DNA of 25,351 bases from GCA-2733415 sp965178635 (GTDB taxonomy: Bacteria; Bacteroidota; Bacteroidia; Flavobacteriales; Flavobacteriaceae): contig CBCXVT010000021.1 in NCBI GenBank assembly GCA_965178635.1, forward strand, positions 1 through 25,351, written 5' to 3'. The translations under genes were made by a program, and so were the position numbers. Every line of letters starts with the position of its first letter. Position 1 is the first letter of the stretch. The notes under the pieces were generated by a model. It saw only the letters and a program-made list of their open reading frames with translations. It had not been told where the DNA came from and did not search any database. Positions 7,662 to 14,865 of the stretch are shown in pieces.

Positions 7662-8204
7662 TTATAAAAGTTTCGTGATTTTAGAACTCATTGGTTTTGT
7701 TGTAGAGTAAAAAACATCTATCAACCTTCCCTCTTCATCTACTAAGTATTTTTGAAAATTCCACTTTACCGAAGAATTCATTTTACCATTTTTTTCTTTA
7801 TCTGTTAACCAGCCATATAAAGAATGCTGATTAGCTCCTTTTACATCTATTTTTTCTGTCATAGGAAATTTTACACCAAAATTTAAGGTACAAAAAGATT
7901 TAATTTCAGATGCTACTCCAGGTTCTTGGCTACCGAATTGATTACATGGTAAACCTATAACTACCAATTTATCGCCGTGTTTAGTATACAGTTCTTGTAA
8001 ACCGTCATACTGATTTGTGAATCCGCATTTTGATGCTACGTTAACAAATAATATTTTCTTTCCTTTATACTTATTCAAGTCTAGATTCTTACCATCAATT
8101 CCTTCTATTTTAATACTGTATAAAGATTCTTTAGGTGTTACTGTTTGTGCGTTTCCTAAAAAGTTGAATAATGCCATAAGTAAAGTTATTTTTAATATTC
8201 TCAT
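7662..8204 (-). CDS. Secreted glutathione peroxidase family thiol peroxidase
   Basis: A 180-residue thioredoxin-fold peroxidase. The catalytic set of the GPx family is complete: Cys60 in NVASKCGFT, Gln89 in GLPCNQFG, and Trp148-Asn149 in VKWNF. A Cys105 (SFCTLNFGVKFP) sits where the resolving Cys of thioredoxin-dependent GPx proteins lies, so it is probably a thioredoxin-type rather than glutathione-specific enzyme. The first 19 residues form a signal peptide ending GNAQ, which places it in the periplasm. It would remove hydrogen peroxide or lipid peroxides made under light. It lies in the middle of the tspO-photolyase operon with gaps of 0-1 base. Confidence 0.9.
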   Translation of the reverse strand: MRILKITLLMALFNFLGNAQTVTPKESLYSIKIEGIDGKNLDLNKYKGKKILFVNVASKCGFTNQYDGLQELYTKHGDKLVVIGLPCNQFGSQEPGVASEIKSFCTLNFGVKFPMTEKIDVKGANQHSLYGWLTDKEKNGKMNSSVKWNFQKYLVDEEGRLIDVFYSTTKPMSSKITKLL

Positions 8205-8205
8205 T

Positions 8206-8736
8206 TTATTGAAGTGTTATATTGTTTATTTTTAATTTAAACTCTTCGTCTTTTTTATTCCCTATAAGGATAGCTATTTCGGTTATTGTAGTTGTCGAAA
8301 AATTATCAACATTTAATTTATAACCTCTAAAAGAAGCATAAAATTTATTTAATGGTAATTCTATTTCTTCTGTACTTTTTGATGTTTGAAAAGATTGTAC
8401 ATACCAAAAACGTTGCTCATTTTTAGATTTAATTCTAAACTGATACTTTTTACCGTCTCCTTTTAATTTAATGATAAGTTTAGACATGTTTGCATGCAAT
8501 ACTATATTTACAGGTAATCGTGTCATTGCAAAACCACCATTATTATTGGTAGAAACCGTTCCCGAAAAAACACCTTCACCTTGATCATTAACAGTCATTT
8601 TAGAAGAGGACAAACCACCCATTACACTGTCATTGGTAATACTCCAATTACTTATTTTTTCTTTTTTACTAAAATCAAACACCATAATTTCTGTTATAAA
8701 AAAGGTAATTAACAAGACGTTAATTAATATTTTCAT
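8206..8736 (-). CDS. CIA30 domain protein
   Basis: A 176-residue protein that is mostly a beta-sandwich of the CIA30 type (complex I intermediate-associated protein 30, a galactose-binding-like fold). The family features WSITNDSVMGGLSSS and, further on, FSGTVSTNNNGGFAM are clear, followed by YQFRIKS and the closing strands around GYKLNV. The bacterial function is unknown. CIA30-family genes recur near photolyase and SRPBCC genes, which fits here. The N-terminal 18 residues are hydrophobic and may be a signal peptide or anchor; an alternative start at Met18 would give a cytoplasmic form. The first 17 bases overlap the end of the ABC1 gene. Confidence 0.78.
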   Translation of the reverse strand: MKILINVLLITFFITEIMVFDFSKKEKISNWSITNDSVMGGLSSSKMTVNDQGEGVFSGTVSTNNNGGFAMTRLPVNIVLHANMSKLIIKLKGDGKKYQFRIKSKNEQRFWYVQSFQTSKSTEEIELPLNKFYASFRGYKLNVDNFSTTTITEIAILIGNKKDEEFKLKINNITLQ

Positions 8737-10033
8737 AATTATTAATTTTAATATTTGTAGCCTTTAAGTCATGCATTAAATTATACAATCCAAAGAATGT
8801 TCTGTTAATATAAATAAAGTGCTTTGAACCTCTATTTCCGCTCATCTTTTTAAGCTCTGTACTTTTAGAATATTTCTGGCCTAGTTCAGCTATTTTTCCG
8901 AAGAAATTTTCATCTGAAAAATCAAATTCTTCTTGCTGAAATGGCTGAGTAAATAATGATAGCATTTCGTAGAACAGTTCTTTAAAAAAAGTAATTTCTT
9001 CTTGATTGTCTTCTTTTTTTAGAATTTCTAATTGATATAATTTACTTTCAAAAAAAATTGGATTATCAATATTCTCACGAACTGCCAACTCAAAATAAGG
9101 CACATAAAAACTTTCAGGGACTTCTTTCATACATCCAAAATCAATAACTATTAGGTCATCTTCTGGTGATACTAAGAAATTTCCTGGATGCGGATCTGCA
9201 TGTACTTTCTTTAATATATGCAATTGATACATATAAAAATCCCATAACGCTTGCCCTAATTTATTTGAAGTTTCTTGATTTAATTGCTTTTTGGTGAATT
9301 CTGATAAATGAACACCGTGCATCCAATCCATCGTTAAAATTCTATCAGAAGAATATTTCTCGTAATATTTAGGAAATTTTAAATTCGGGATTTTACTACA
9401 AGCATTTGCAATCTCATTACTTTGTTTTAGTTCTAAAATATAATTGGTCTCTTCTAATAATTTACTTTCAACTTCTTTAAAATATTCATCAGATCCTTCG
9501 CCTTTTATATTAAACATTTTCATTGCAATAGGCTTAACCATTGCTAAATCTGTAGTAATACTGTTTGCTACACCTGGGTACTGAATTTTTACTGCCAATG
9601 TTTTATTGTTGGCAGTAGCTTTATGAACTTGGCCAATACTTGCCGCATTTACAGACTGTGCCGTAAATGTATCAAAAACTTCATCTGGTGTTTTTTTTAA
9701 ATATTTTAAAAATGTTTTAACTACTAAAGGTCCTGAAAGTGGCGGAACTGAAAATTGTGATAACGAAAATTTTTCTACATAAGCATTTGGCAACAAACTC
9801 TTTTCCATGCTTAACATTTGTGCTACTTTTAATGCTGACCCTTTTAACTCTTTTAATCCGTCATAAATATCTGTGGCATTGTCTTCATTTAGCTGCTCTC
9901 TTGCGTCCTCTTCTGTTTTTGTTATTTTATTACCGTAATATTTAGCATAATTTACACCAACCTTAAGCCCTGTAGTTACAAGTTTGGTTGCTCTTTCTAT
10001 TTTTGATGTAGGTATTTTATTTAATGTTTTCAT
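8720..10033 (-). CDS. ABC1/UbiB-family atypical kinase
   Basis: A 437-residue protein of the ABC1 (AarF/UbiB/Coq8) kinase-like family. The N-terminal extension has KGSALKVAQMLSM, the local form of the family's KxGQ motif with Ala in place of Gly. The nucleotide loop reads NAASIGQVHKA, and the catalytic HADPHPGNFLV and metal-binding VIDFGCMKEVP follow. Family members support isoprenoid quinone synthesis or lipid homeostasis; the substrate here is unknown. I chose ATG 10033 because it overlaps the TetR stop as ATGA. A longer reading adds eight residues that sit inside tetR. The pairing with a TetR gene is common in Bacteroidota. Confidence 0.85.
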   Translation of the reverse strand: MKTLNKIPTSKIERATKLVTTGLKVGVNYAKYYGNKITKTEEDAREQLNEDNATDIYDGLKELKGSALKVAQMLSMEKSLLPNAYVEKFSLSQFSVPPLSGPLVVKTFLKYLKKTPDEVFDTFTAQSVNAASIGQVHKATANNKTLAVKIQYPGVANSITTDLAMVKPIAMKMFNIKGEGSDEYFKEVESKLLEETNYILELKQSNEIANACSKIPNLKFPKYYEKYSSDRILTMDWMHGVHLSEFTKKQLNQETSNKLGQALWDFYMYQLHILKKVHADPHPGNFLVSPEDDLIVIDFGCMKEVPESFYVPYFELAVRENIDNPIFFESKLYQLEILKKEDNQEEITFFKELFYEMLSLFTQPFQQEEFDFSDENFFGKIAELGQKYSKSTELKKMSGNRGSKHFIYINRTFFGLYNLMHDLKATNIKINNYENIN

Positions 10034-10683
10034 AATGATGTAACTTTTTCTTTCCACAAAAACTTAGCTAAATCAATTACACTCTTTACTGGTGCGATTT
10101 GCTGAATATCAAAACTAGCTTTGATAGATTTCTCTATAAAAACATCTGTTTTTTCAAAGTTTGATGACTCGTCATCAATCCAAAATTTCATTACCATTAA
10201 TAATTGTAACCAATAACTTTCTGATATTGTTTTATCTTGAATTTTATTGATTTCATCATTTTTAAAATCAATTTTTTCTAAACTAATTCCGTTTACAAAA
10301 TGTAGAAACTCGGTATGTAATTTTTTTAGAACTGATAACTTCGAAAAATCTGATTTTATGCCTTTTAATTGCATTAAAATATAAGATCTGTTTACTGTTA
10401 ATAATTCGAAAAAAGTAAAATAAAAACTTAGTAATTTATCTTTTGATGAATAGTCTTTATAAGCCTCTGTTTTATTTAACAAATGGATTGTTTCTTTCGC
10501 AAAAATTGCAAAAATTGATTTTTCTAAACTTTCAAAAGTTGCATAATGCTTATAAAAATCTGATTCTTCAAAATTATTTTCATGTGCAAATGAGTAAACC
10601 GAAGTTGGCTTACCAGAAATTAAAACTGAATTCATATACCATTCTACTATTTTCTCTTGGGAAATATTCTTTTTTTTTGCCAT
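10030..10683 (-). CDS. TetR/AcrR-family transcriptional regulator
   Basis: A 217-residue protein with an N-terminal helix-turn-helix of TetR type (about residues 8-55, including SVYSFAHENNFEESDFYKHYATFESLE, written here as one region) and an all-helical ligand/dimer domain. The recognition helix FYKHYATFE is the usual TetR pattern. Ligand and target are unknown. Its place as second gene, between tspO and the ABC1 kinase, suggests it controls its own operon, so this operon may answer both to a small molecule and to the shared TTGTTTA motif. It starts five bases after tspO ends. Confidence 0.82.
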   Translation of the reverse strand: MAKKKNISQEKIVEWYMNSVLISGKPTSVYSFAHENNFEESDFYKHYATFESLEKSIFAIFAKETIHLLNKTEAYKDYSSKDKLLSFYFTFFELLTVNRSYILMQLKGIKSDFSKLSVLKKLHTEFLHFVNGISLEKIDFKNDEINKIQDKTISESYWLQLLMVMKFWIDDESSNFEKTDVFIEKSIKASFDIQQIAPVKSVIDLAKFLWKEKVTSL

Positions 10684-10687
10684 AATT

Positions 10688-11155
10688 TTAATTATAAAAT
10701 ACGATGTATGCGTTTAAACTTGTTGCAATCGTCATCCATATTAAATATGGAACAATTAATAATGTGTAATAACTTAGTGATTTTATATACTTGAATGTTA
10801 AGTAGCCTATCAAAAGCCATAATAGCACTATTATTAACAAGCCTAGAATAGAATTGTGCATATTGAAAAAAGCTAAGTTCCAACCTACATTTAGTATCCA
10901 TTGGATACTATATAGAAAAACTAGTTTTTTGTTTAATAGATGATATTTTAAACTCAGTTTAGCCATGTAAAATGAATAAAGAAACATTATTGCTGTCCAT
11001 GCAACTCCAAATACCCAACCAGCAGGAGTCCAAGGTGCTTTATTTAAACTCCTATACCAATCAGTTTGCGGTCCGTTTTCCATTAGTAATACACCAAATG
11101 ATAACGCCGAAAAATTAACTACTAGAAAAATAACACAACGATAAATAAACTTCAT
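10688..11155 (-). CDS. tspO: TspO/MBR family tryptophan-rich sensory protein
   Basis: A 155-residue five-helix membrane protein. The family signatures are present: KAPWTPAGWVFGVAWT at about 39-54, NVGWNLAFF at 89-97, and WMTIATSLNAYI at 140-151. The protein is Trp-rich. TspO binds tetrapyrroles such as protoporphyrin IX; in Rhodobacter (also called CrtK) it modulates carotenoid and tetrapyrrole gene expression in response to oxygen and light, and it degrades porphyrins in some bacteria. It is the first gene of the seven-gene photolyase operon, and its promoter region carries the TTGTTTA motif shared with the crt operon. Confidence 0.93.
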   Translation of the reverse strand: MKFIYRCVIFLVVNFSALSFGVLLMENGPQTDWYRSLNKAPWTPAGWVFGVAWTAIMFLYSFYMAKLSLKYHLLNKKLVFLYSIQWILNVGWNLAFFNMHNSILGLLIIVLLWLLIGYLTFKYIKSLSYYTLLIVPYLIWMTIATSLNAYIVFYN

Positions 11156-11170
11156 AAATTAAATTTTATA

Positions 11171-11225
11171 CAAACATAATATTTATTGTTTAATAAAAAC
11201 AGAAAAAGATTAAACATTTTGTTTT
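11171..11225 (-). promoter_or_regulatory. tspO promoter with motif shared with the crt operon
   Basis: On the minus strand TATGTTTG (plus 11171-11178) is a TAnnTTTG -7 box, 16 bases from the tspO start codon; no good -33 TTTG is at the ideal 19-base spacing. A TTGTTTA half-site (plus 11186-11192) falls in the spacer. TAAACATTTTGTTT (11211-11224) is identical over 14 bases to the centre of the fasciclin/crt operator (5641-5654). A further TTGTTTA at 11286-11292 lies near the divergent HMG-CoA lyase gene. Confidence 0.6.
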
Positions 11226-11323
11226 TTGTTTTATCGTTTTTTTAGAATTTTACGTCTAAATTCTAATTGATATTGTCAGGAAAGTTTGTTTAAATATTAT
11301 ATTTTTACAAAAATTCTAACCAA

Positions 11324-12190
11324 ATGAATAAACAGGTCAAAATAATTGAATGCCCTCGTGATGCTATGCAGGGGATAAAAATGTTTATTCCTACAGAGAA
11401 AAAAGTGAAGTACTTACAATCGCTTTTAAATTGTGGTTTTGACACCTTAGATTTTGGGAGCTTTGTATCGCCAAAAGCGATTCCGCAAATGGTTGATACT
11501 GCAGAAGTTTTAGCACAACTAGATTTATCACAAACACAAACAAAATTATTAGCCATTGTTGCTAATGTTCGTGGTGCTCAAGCCGCTGCTGAACATGTGC
11601 CAATTCAGTATTTAGGGTATCCATTTTCAATTTCTGAAAACTTCCAAATGCGTAATACGCACAAAACAATAGCTCAATCTATTGAAAGTTTAAAAGAGAT
11701 TTTAGATATCGCAGATTCTGTAAACAAAGAAGTTGTTGCGTATTTATCTATGGGATTTGGTAACCCTTATGGAGATCCTTGGAATGTAGAAATAGTAGGT
11801 GAGTGGACAGAAAAATTGGCACAGATGGGTGTTAAAATTTTATCACTGTCTGATACAGTAGGAACATCAACACCTGAAGATATCAATTACATCTTTTCAA
11901 ATTTAATTCCACAATATTCTGATATTGAATTTGGAGCGCATTTACATACTACACCAACTGCTTGGCATGAAAAAATAGATGCTGCATATAAAGCAGGATG
12001 TAGACGTTATGATGGCGCTATACAAGGTTTTGGCGGTTGCCCAATGGCAAAAGATGTTTTAACAGGTAATATGCCTACAGAGAAAATGCTATCCTATTTT
12101 ACGACACATAAAGCAGACACTAATGTTGCGCCTATGGCATTTGAAGCATCGTATAATAAAGCTTCTGATATTTTCAATCACTACCACTAA
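11324..12190 (+). CDS. mvaB: Hydroxymethylglutaryl-CoA lyase
   Basis: A 288-residue TIM-barrel lyase of the HMGL/isopropylmalate synthase group. It splits HMG-CoA into acetyl-CoA and acetoacetate, the last step of leucine degradation. Visible active-site elements are R12-D13 in ECPRDAMQG, the metal-binding H206-L-H208 and the catalytic Cys239 in GFGGCPMAKD, each at its family position. Length and frame are normal. It diverges from tspO across a 168-base region containing half-sites like those of the crt operator. A plus-strand TATATTTT around 11299 could be its -7 box. Downstream, 12191-12315 holds the porin promoter. Confidence 0.92.
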   Translation: MNKQVKIIECPRDAMQGIKMFIPTEKKVKYLQSLLNCGFDTLDFGSFVSPKAIPQMVDTAEVLAQLDLSQTQTKLLAIVANVRGAQAAAEHVPIQYLGYPFSISENFQMRNTHKTIAQSIESLKEILDIADSVNKEVVAYLSMGFGNPYGDPWNVEIVGEWTEKLAQMGVKILSLSDTVGTSTPEDINYIFSNLIPQYSDIEFGAHLHTTPTAWHEKIDAAYKAGCRRYDGAIQGFGGCPMAKDVLTGNMPTEKMLSYFTTHKADTNVAPMAFEASYNKASDIFNHYH

Positions 12191-12240
12191 CTTGTATTCC
12201 AGATACTTACGTTTTTTATTTAAATTAATTATAAATAAGC

Positions 12241-12271
12241 TTTTTTTTACTGAAAAGAGCGCATATATTTG
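12241..12271 (+). promoter_or_regulatory. Promoter of the porin gene
   Basis: TATATTTG at 12264-12271 is an exact TAnnTTTG -7 box. A T-run at 12241-12244 stands at the -33 place with a 19-base spacer. Transcription would start near 12278 and leave a leader of about 38 bases before the ATG at 12316. Confidence 0.65.
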
Positions 12272-12315
12272 CACCCGAAATTAACAATCAATAATTAATC
12301 TAAATAAGAATTACA

Positions 12316-13494
12316 ATGAAAAAGTTAGCAGTAGTAAGTGCTTTACTAGTAACAATGTTAGGGTTTTCACAAACTCCACAAGACTCTACACAAGTAGCAC
12401 AATTGCAGCAAAATGCAGCACAACGAATTTTGAATGGAAACATTAATACTGGTGTAACTGTTGGTGGGTATGCACAAATAGACTATAACCAACCAGAAGG
12501 TGATAATGGTAAGTTAGATGTGCATAGAATGGTGTTATTATTCGGTTATAAGTTTAATGACAAAGTACAGTTTATTACAGAGGTTGAGTTAGAGCACGTT
12601 TCTGAAATTTATGTAGAGCAGGCTTTCTTAAATTATAGTTTAACTGATAATGTAAACTTAAGAGGGGGATTAATGTTAGTGCCAATGGGAATTGTAAATG
12701 AGTATCATGAACCAACTACTTACTTTGGTGTAGAACGACCAAATGTAGATAAATACATTGTGCCTTCTACATGGAGAGAAATTGGTATAGGAGTATCTGG
12801 TAAATTTGATAATGCGTCTTTACGTTACCAAGCTTATATCTTTAACGGATTTAAATCTGTAGAATCTGATGGTAACGGTAACATTACAGGAGCGTTTTTA
12901 GGAGGTAAAAATGGATTAAGAAGTGGTCGTCAAAAAGGAGCTGAATCAACTATAAACACACCAAATTTCGCAGCAAAATTAGATTATTACGGAATTAGTG
13001 GTTTACGTTTAGGGTTGTCAGGATATTTTGGAAAAACGCAATCACCAGATGATGTTAATGAAGTTGATGGTGCTGATGTAGGAATTTCTATGGTTGGTTT
13101 TGATGTACGTTACGCATATAAAAAGTTTTTAGCTAGAGGACAATTTATTTATGCAGGATTGTCAGGTTCGGATGATTATAATACTCAAAATTCAACAGAT
13201 TTAGGATCTGCGTTACAAGGATGGTATGTTGAAGGTGCATATAACTTATTACCAGCAGAAAAGGCTCAAAAATTATATGCTTCAGTACGTTATGAAGATT
13301 ATGATACACATGCAAAAGTAGAAGATGGTTTAACACGTAACGATGGTTATCACAGAAAAGAGTGGACATTTGGTTTAAACTATAAATTAGCTCAGGGAGC
13401 AGTATTCAAAACTGATTATCAGATTTTTGATACAGCTGCAGAAGGAACTGATGCTAAAGGACAATTTAATATGGGAATCGGTGTGTGGTTTTAA
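12316..13494 (+). CDS. Outer-membrane porin (phosphate-selective O/P-like)
   Basis: A 392-residue beta-barrel protein. It begins with a signal peptide (MKKLAVVSALLVTMLGFSQ). An N-terminal spacer rich in Gln precedes alternating amphipathic strands such as VTVGGYAQIDYNQ, KVQFITEVELEHVSEIYVEQ and LRGGLMLVPMGIVNEYHEP. The chain ends in an aromatic residue (GIGVWF), the usual barrel end. The layout resembles the Porin O/P family of Bacteroidota; the substrate is unknown. It has its own promoter and a strong terminator, but it precedes the flavin/Feo cluster in the same direction, so a part in iron or anion entry is possible. Confidence 0.82.
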   Translation: MKKLAVVSALLVTMLGFSQTPQDSTQVAQLQQNAAQRILNGNINTGVTVGGYAQIDYNQPEGDNGKLDVHRMVLLFGYKFNDKVQFITEVELEHVSEIYVEQAFLNYSLTDNVNLRGGLMLVPMGIVNEYHEPTTYFGVERPNVDKYIVPSTWREIGIGVSGKFDNASLRYQAYIFNGFKSVESDGNGNITGAFLGGKNGLRSGRQKGAESTINTPNFAAKLDYYGISGLRLGLSGYFGKTQSPDDVNEVDGADVGISMVGFDVRYAYKKFLARGQFIYAGLSGSDDYNTQNSTDLGSALQGWYVEGAYNLLPAEKAQKLYASVRYEDYDTHAKVEDGLTRNDGYHRKEWTFGLNYKLAQGAVFKTDYQIFDTAAEGTDAKGQFNMGIGVWF

Positions 13495-13527
13495 GCCAAC
13501 ATATAAATCAAGTAGTTAGTCAATTAT

Positions 13528-13564
13528 ATAAGCCAACTAATTTTTTTAAAATTAGTTGGCTTAT
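13528..13564 (+). terminator. Strong hairpin terminator after the porin gene
   Basis: ATAAGCCAACTAATTTT (13528-13544) and its exact reverse complement (13548-13564) form a perfect 17-base stem with a three-base loop, followed by a T-rich tail. It separates the porin from the flavin/Feo cluster, whose first gene starts 55 bases later. The short gap must hold that cluster's promoter; a TATTTTCG near 13592 is only a weak -7 candidate. Confidence 0.85.
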
Positions 13565-13618
13565 TATTTTTAATAAATCTAAATAGTTGTTATTTTCGCG
13601 TAGCGATATTAATGACTT

Positions 13619-14152
13619 ATGAGTACATATTTAAAATCCAGTTGTTTTTTAGTGTTAATTTTCATGTTGGCTTCATTTGGCTTGCCTAAGAATATTACTA
13701 AAAAAGTAAATAAAGAAATTAGTTCAGTTTTTGAAATATCAGATTTCTCAACAGAAATGATAATAGTTTCTGAAGATATAAACACAAAATTACCAACGAA
13801 AATTAAGCCAGACAACTTATTTAAGGTGATGGACAATACAACTATCATTGGTTACTTTTATGTAGGTAAAGCGCCTAGTAAAACAGATCAGTTTGACTAT
13901 ATGGTTGTCTTTGATAAAAACTTAAACGTTGTTAAAACCAAAGTGTTAATTTATAGAGAAGATTACGGAAATGAAATAGGAAGTAAGCGTTGGCTAAAGC
14001 AATTTATTGGTAAAACATCTTCAGATAGTTTAAAATACGGCCAAGATATTGATGCTATTTCAGGAGCTACAATTTCAGCTAATTCAATGACGTTTGCTAT
14101 GTCAAGTTTATTAAAAACGGTAGCGATTCTTAAAGCAAAAGAGGCGTTTTAA
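13619..14152 (+). CDS. Extracytoplasmic FMN-binding domain protein
   Basis: A 177-residue protein with an N-terminal hydrophobic signal or anchor (about 6-21) and an FMN-binding domain of the RnfG/NqrC type. The stretch DAISGAT at 145-151 matches the target motif of the flavin transferase ApbE (D-x-x-[S/T]-G-A-T), so Thr151 is predicted to carry covalent FMN. A YREDYGNEIGSKRW stretch upstream is also typical of these domains. It should act as an electron carrier outside the cytoplasmic membrane. It overlaps the next gene by one base (TAATG), and its cluster-mates are FeoA and FeoB, so delivering electrons for ferric reduction is a reasonable inference. No ApbE gene is in the window. Confidence 0.82.
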   Translation: MSTYLKSSCFLVLIFMLASFGLPKNITKKVNKEISSVFEISDFSTEMIIVSEDINTKLPTKIKPDNLFKVMDNTTIIGYFYVGKAPSKTDQFDYMVVFDKNLNVVKTKVLIYREDYGNEIGSKRWLKQFIGKTSSDSLKYGQDIDAISGATISANSMTFAMSSLLKTVAILKAKEAF

Positions 14153-14640
14153 TGCAAACTAATTATATACATACTTGGGCAAAAGAGTTGAAATTACTTG
14201 TGGGAACTTTTATAGTTGTTTTAAGTATTGGTTTTTACTCTGGTCTAAGTTTTGTTGGTGAAACATCTAGTTTTTCTTCTAACGGAATTCAAGAAAATTA
14301 TCTTGGGAATGAAGAGAATGAAGAAGCTGAAGAGATGAAGTTTAAGAAAACTGACCGACATATGTTATCAGTTGTTCATTCTCATATTCTTTCAATGAGT
14401 ATGATATTCTTTCTAGTAGCTGTATTGGTGTTTTATGTAGACTTTAATTCAGTGCTAAAGAAATTTTTAATGATTGAGCCATTAGTGTCTGTAGTCACCA
14501 CTTTCGGTGGTATTTATTTTCTATGGAAAGGTTTATTATGGATGAAATATATCGTTATGGTTTCTGGACTATTAATGACATTGTCATACAGCTTGTCTAT
14601 CATCTTAATTTTTTGGGGATTAACTAAAAAGCGTAATTAA
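14152..14640 (+). CDS. Four-helix membrane protein with His and an acidic loop
   Basis: I do not recognise a named family. The 162-residue protein has four predicted membrane segments (about 13-35, 76-97, 107-126 and 131-156). Between the first and second lies a loop of about 40 residues rich in Glu (NEENEEAEE at 53-61), followed by three His (H70, H76, H78) at the start of helix two. If the N-terminus is inside, loop and His face the periplasm, where they could bind iron or haem. Its start is coupled to the FMN protein (TAATG), and feoA begins three bases after its stop. It could link membrane quinols to the FMN protein, but this is inference only. Confidence 0.75.
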   Translation: MQTNYIHTWAKELKLLVGTFIVVLSIGFYSGLSFVGETSSFSSNGIQENYLGNEENEEAEEMKFKKTDRHMLSVVHSHILSMSMIFFLVAVLVFYVDFNSVLKKFLMIEPLVSVVTTFGGIYFLWKGLLWMKYIVMVSGLLMTLSYSLSIILIFWGLTKKRN

Positions 14641-14643
14641 TTT

Positions 14644-14865
14644 ATGACCATATCTGATTTAATAATAGGCGATAAAGCAGTTATTACCAATTTTATAGTT
14701 GATAATATTCCTTTAAAATTAATTGAAATGGGATGCATAGAAGGTAATTCGGTAGAGTTGGTACAAAATGCACCATTAAAAGATCCGTTATACTTAAACG
14801 TAAATGGTACTTTTTTAGCAATTAGAAAAGAAACAGCATCTCAAATTTCTGTAGAAAAAATATGA
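14644..14865 (+). CDS. feoA: FeoA ferrous iron transport accessory protein
   Basis: A 73-residue SH3-like protein. The family core is visible: LIIGDKAVI, the helix with IPLKLIEMGCIEGN, and the end LYLNVNGTFLAIRKETASQI. FeoA is a small cytoplasmic partner needed for FeoB-driven Fe(II) uptake. It lies three bases after the membrane protein gene and overlaps feoB by four bases (ATGA), which ties their translation together. Here it is a separate protein, not fused to FeoB as in some Bacteroidetes. Confidence 0.92.
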   Translation: MTISDLIIGDKAVITNFIVDNIPLKLIEMGCIEGNSVELVQNAPLKDPLYLNVNGTFLAIRKETASQISVEKI

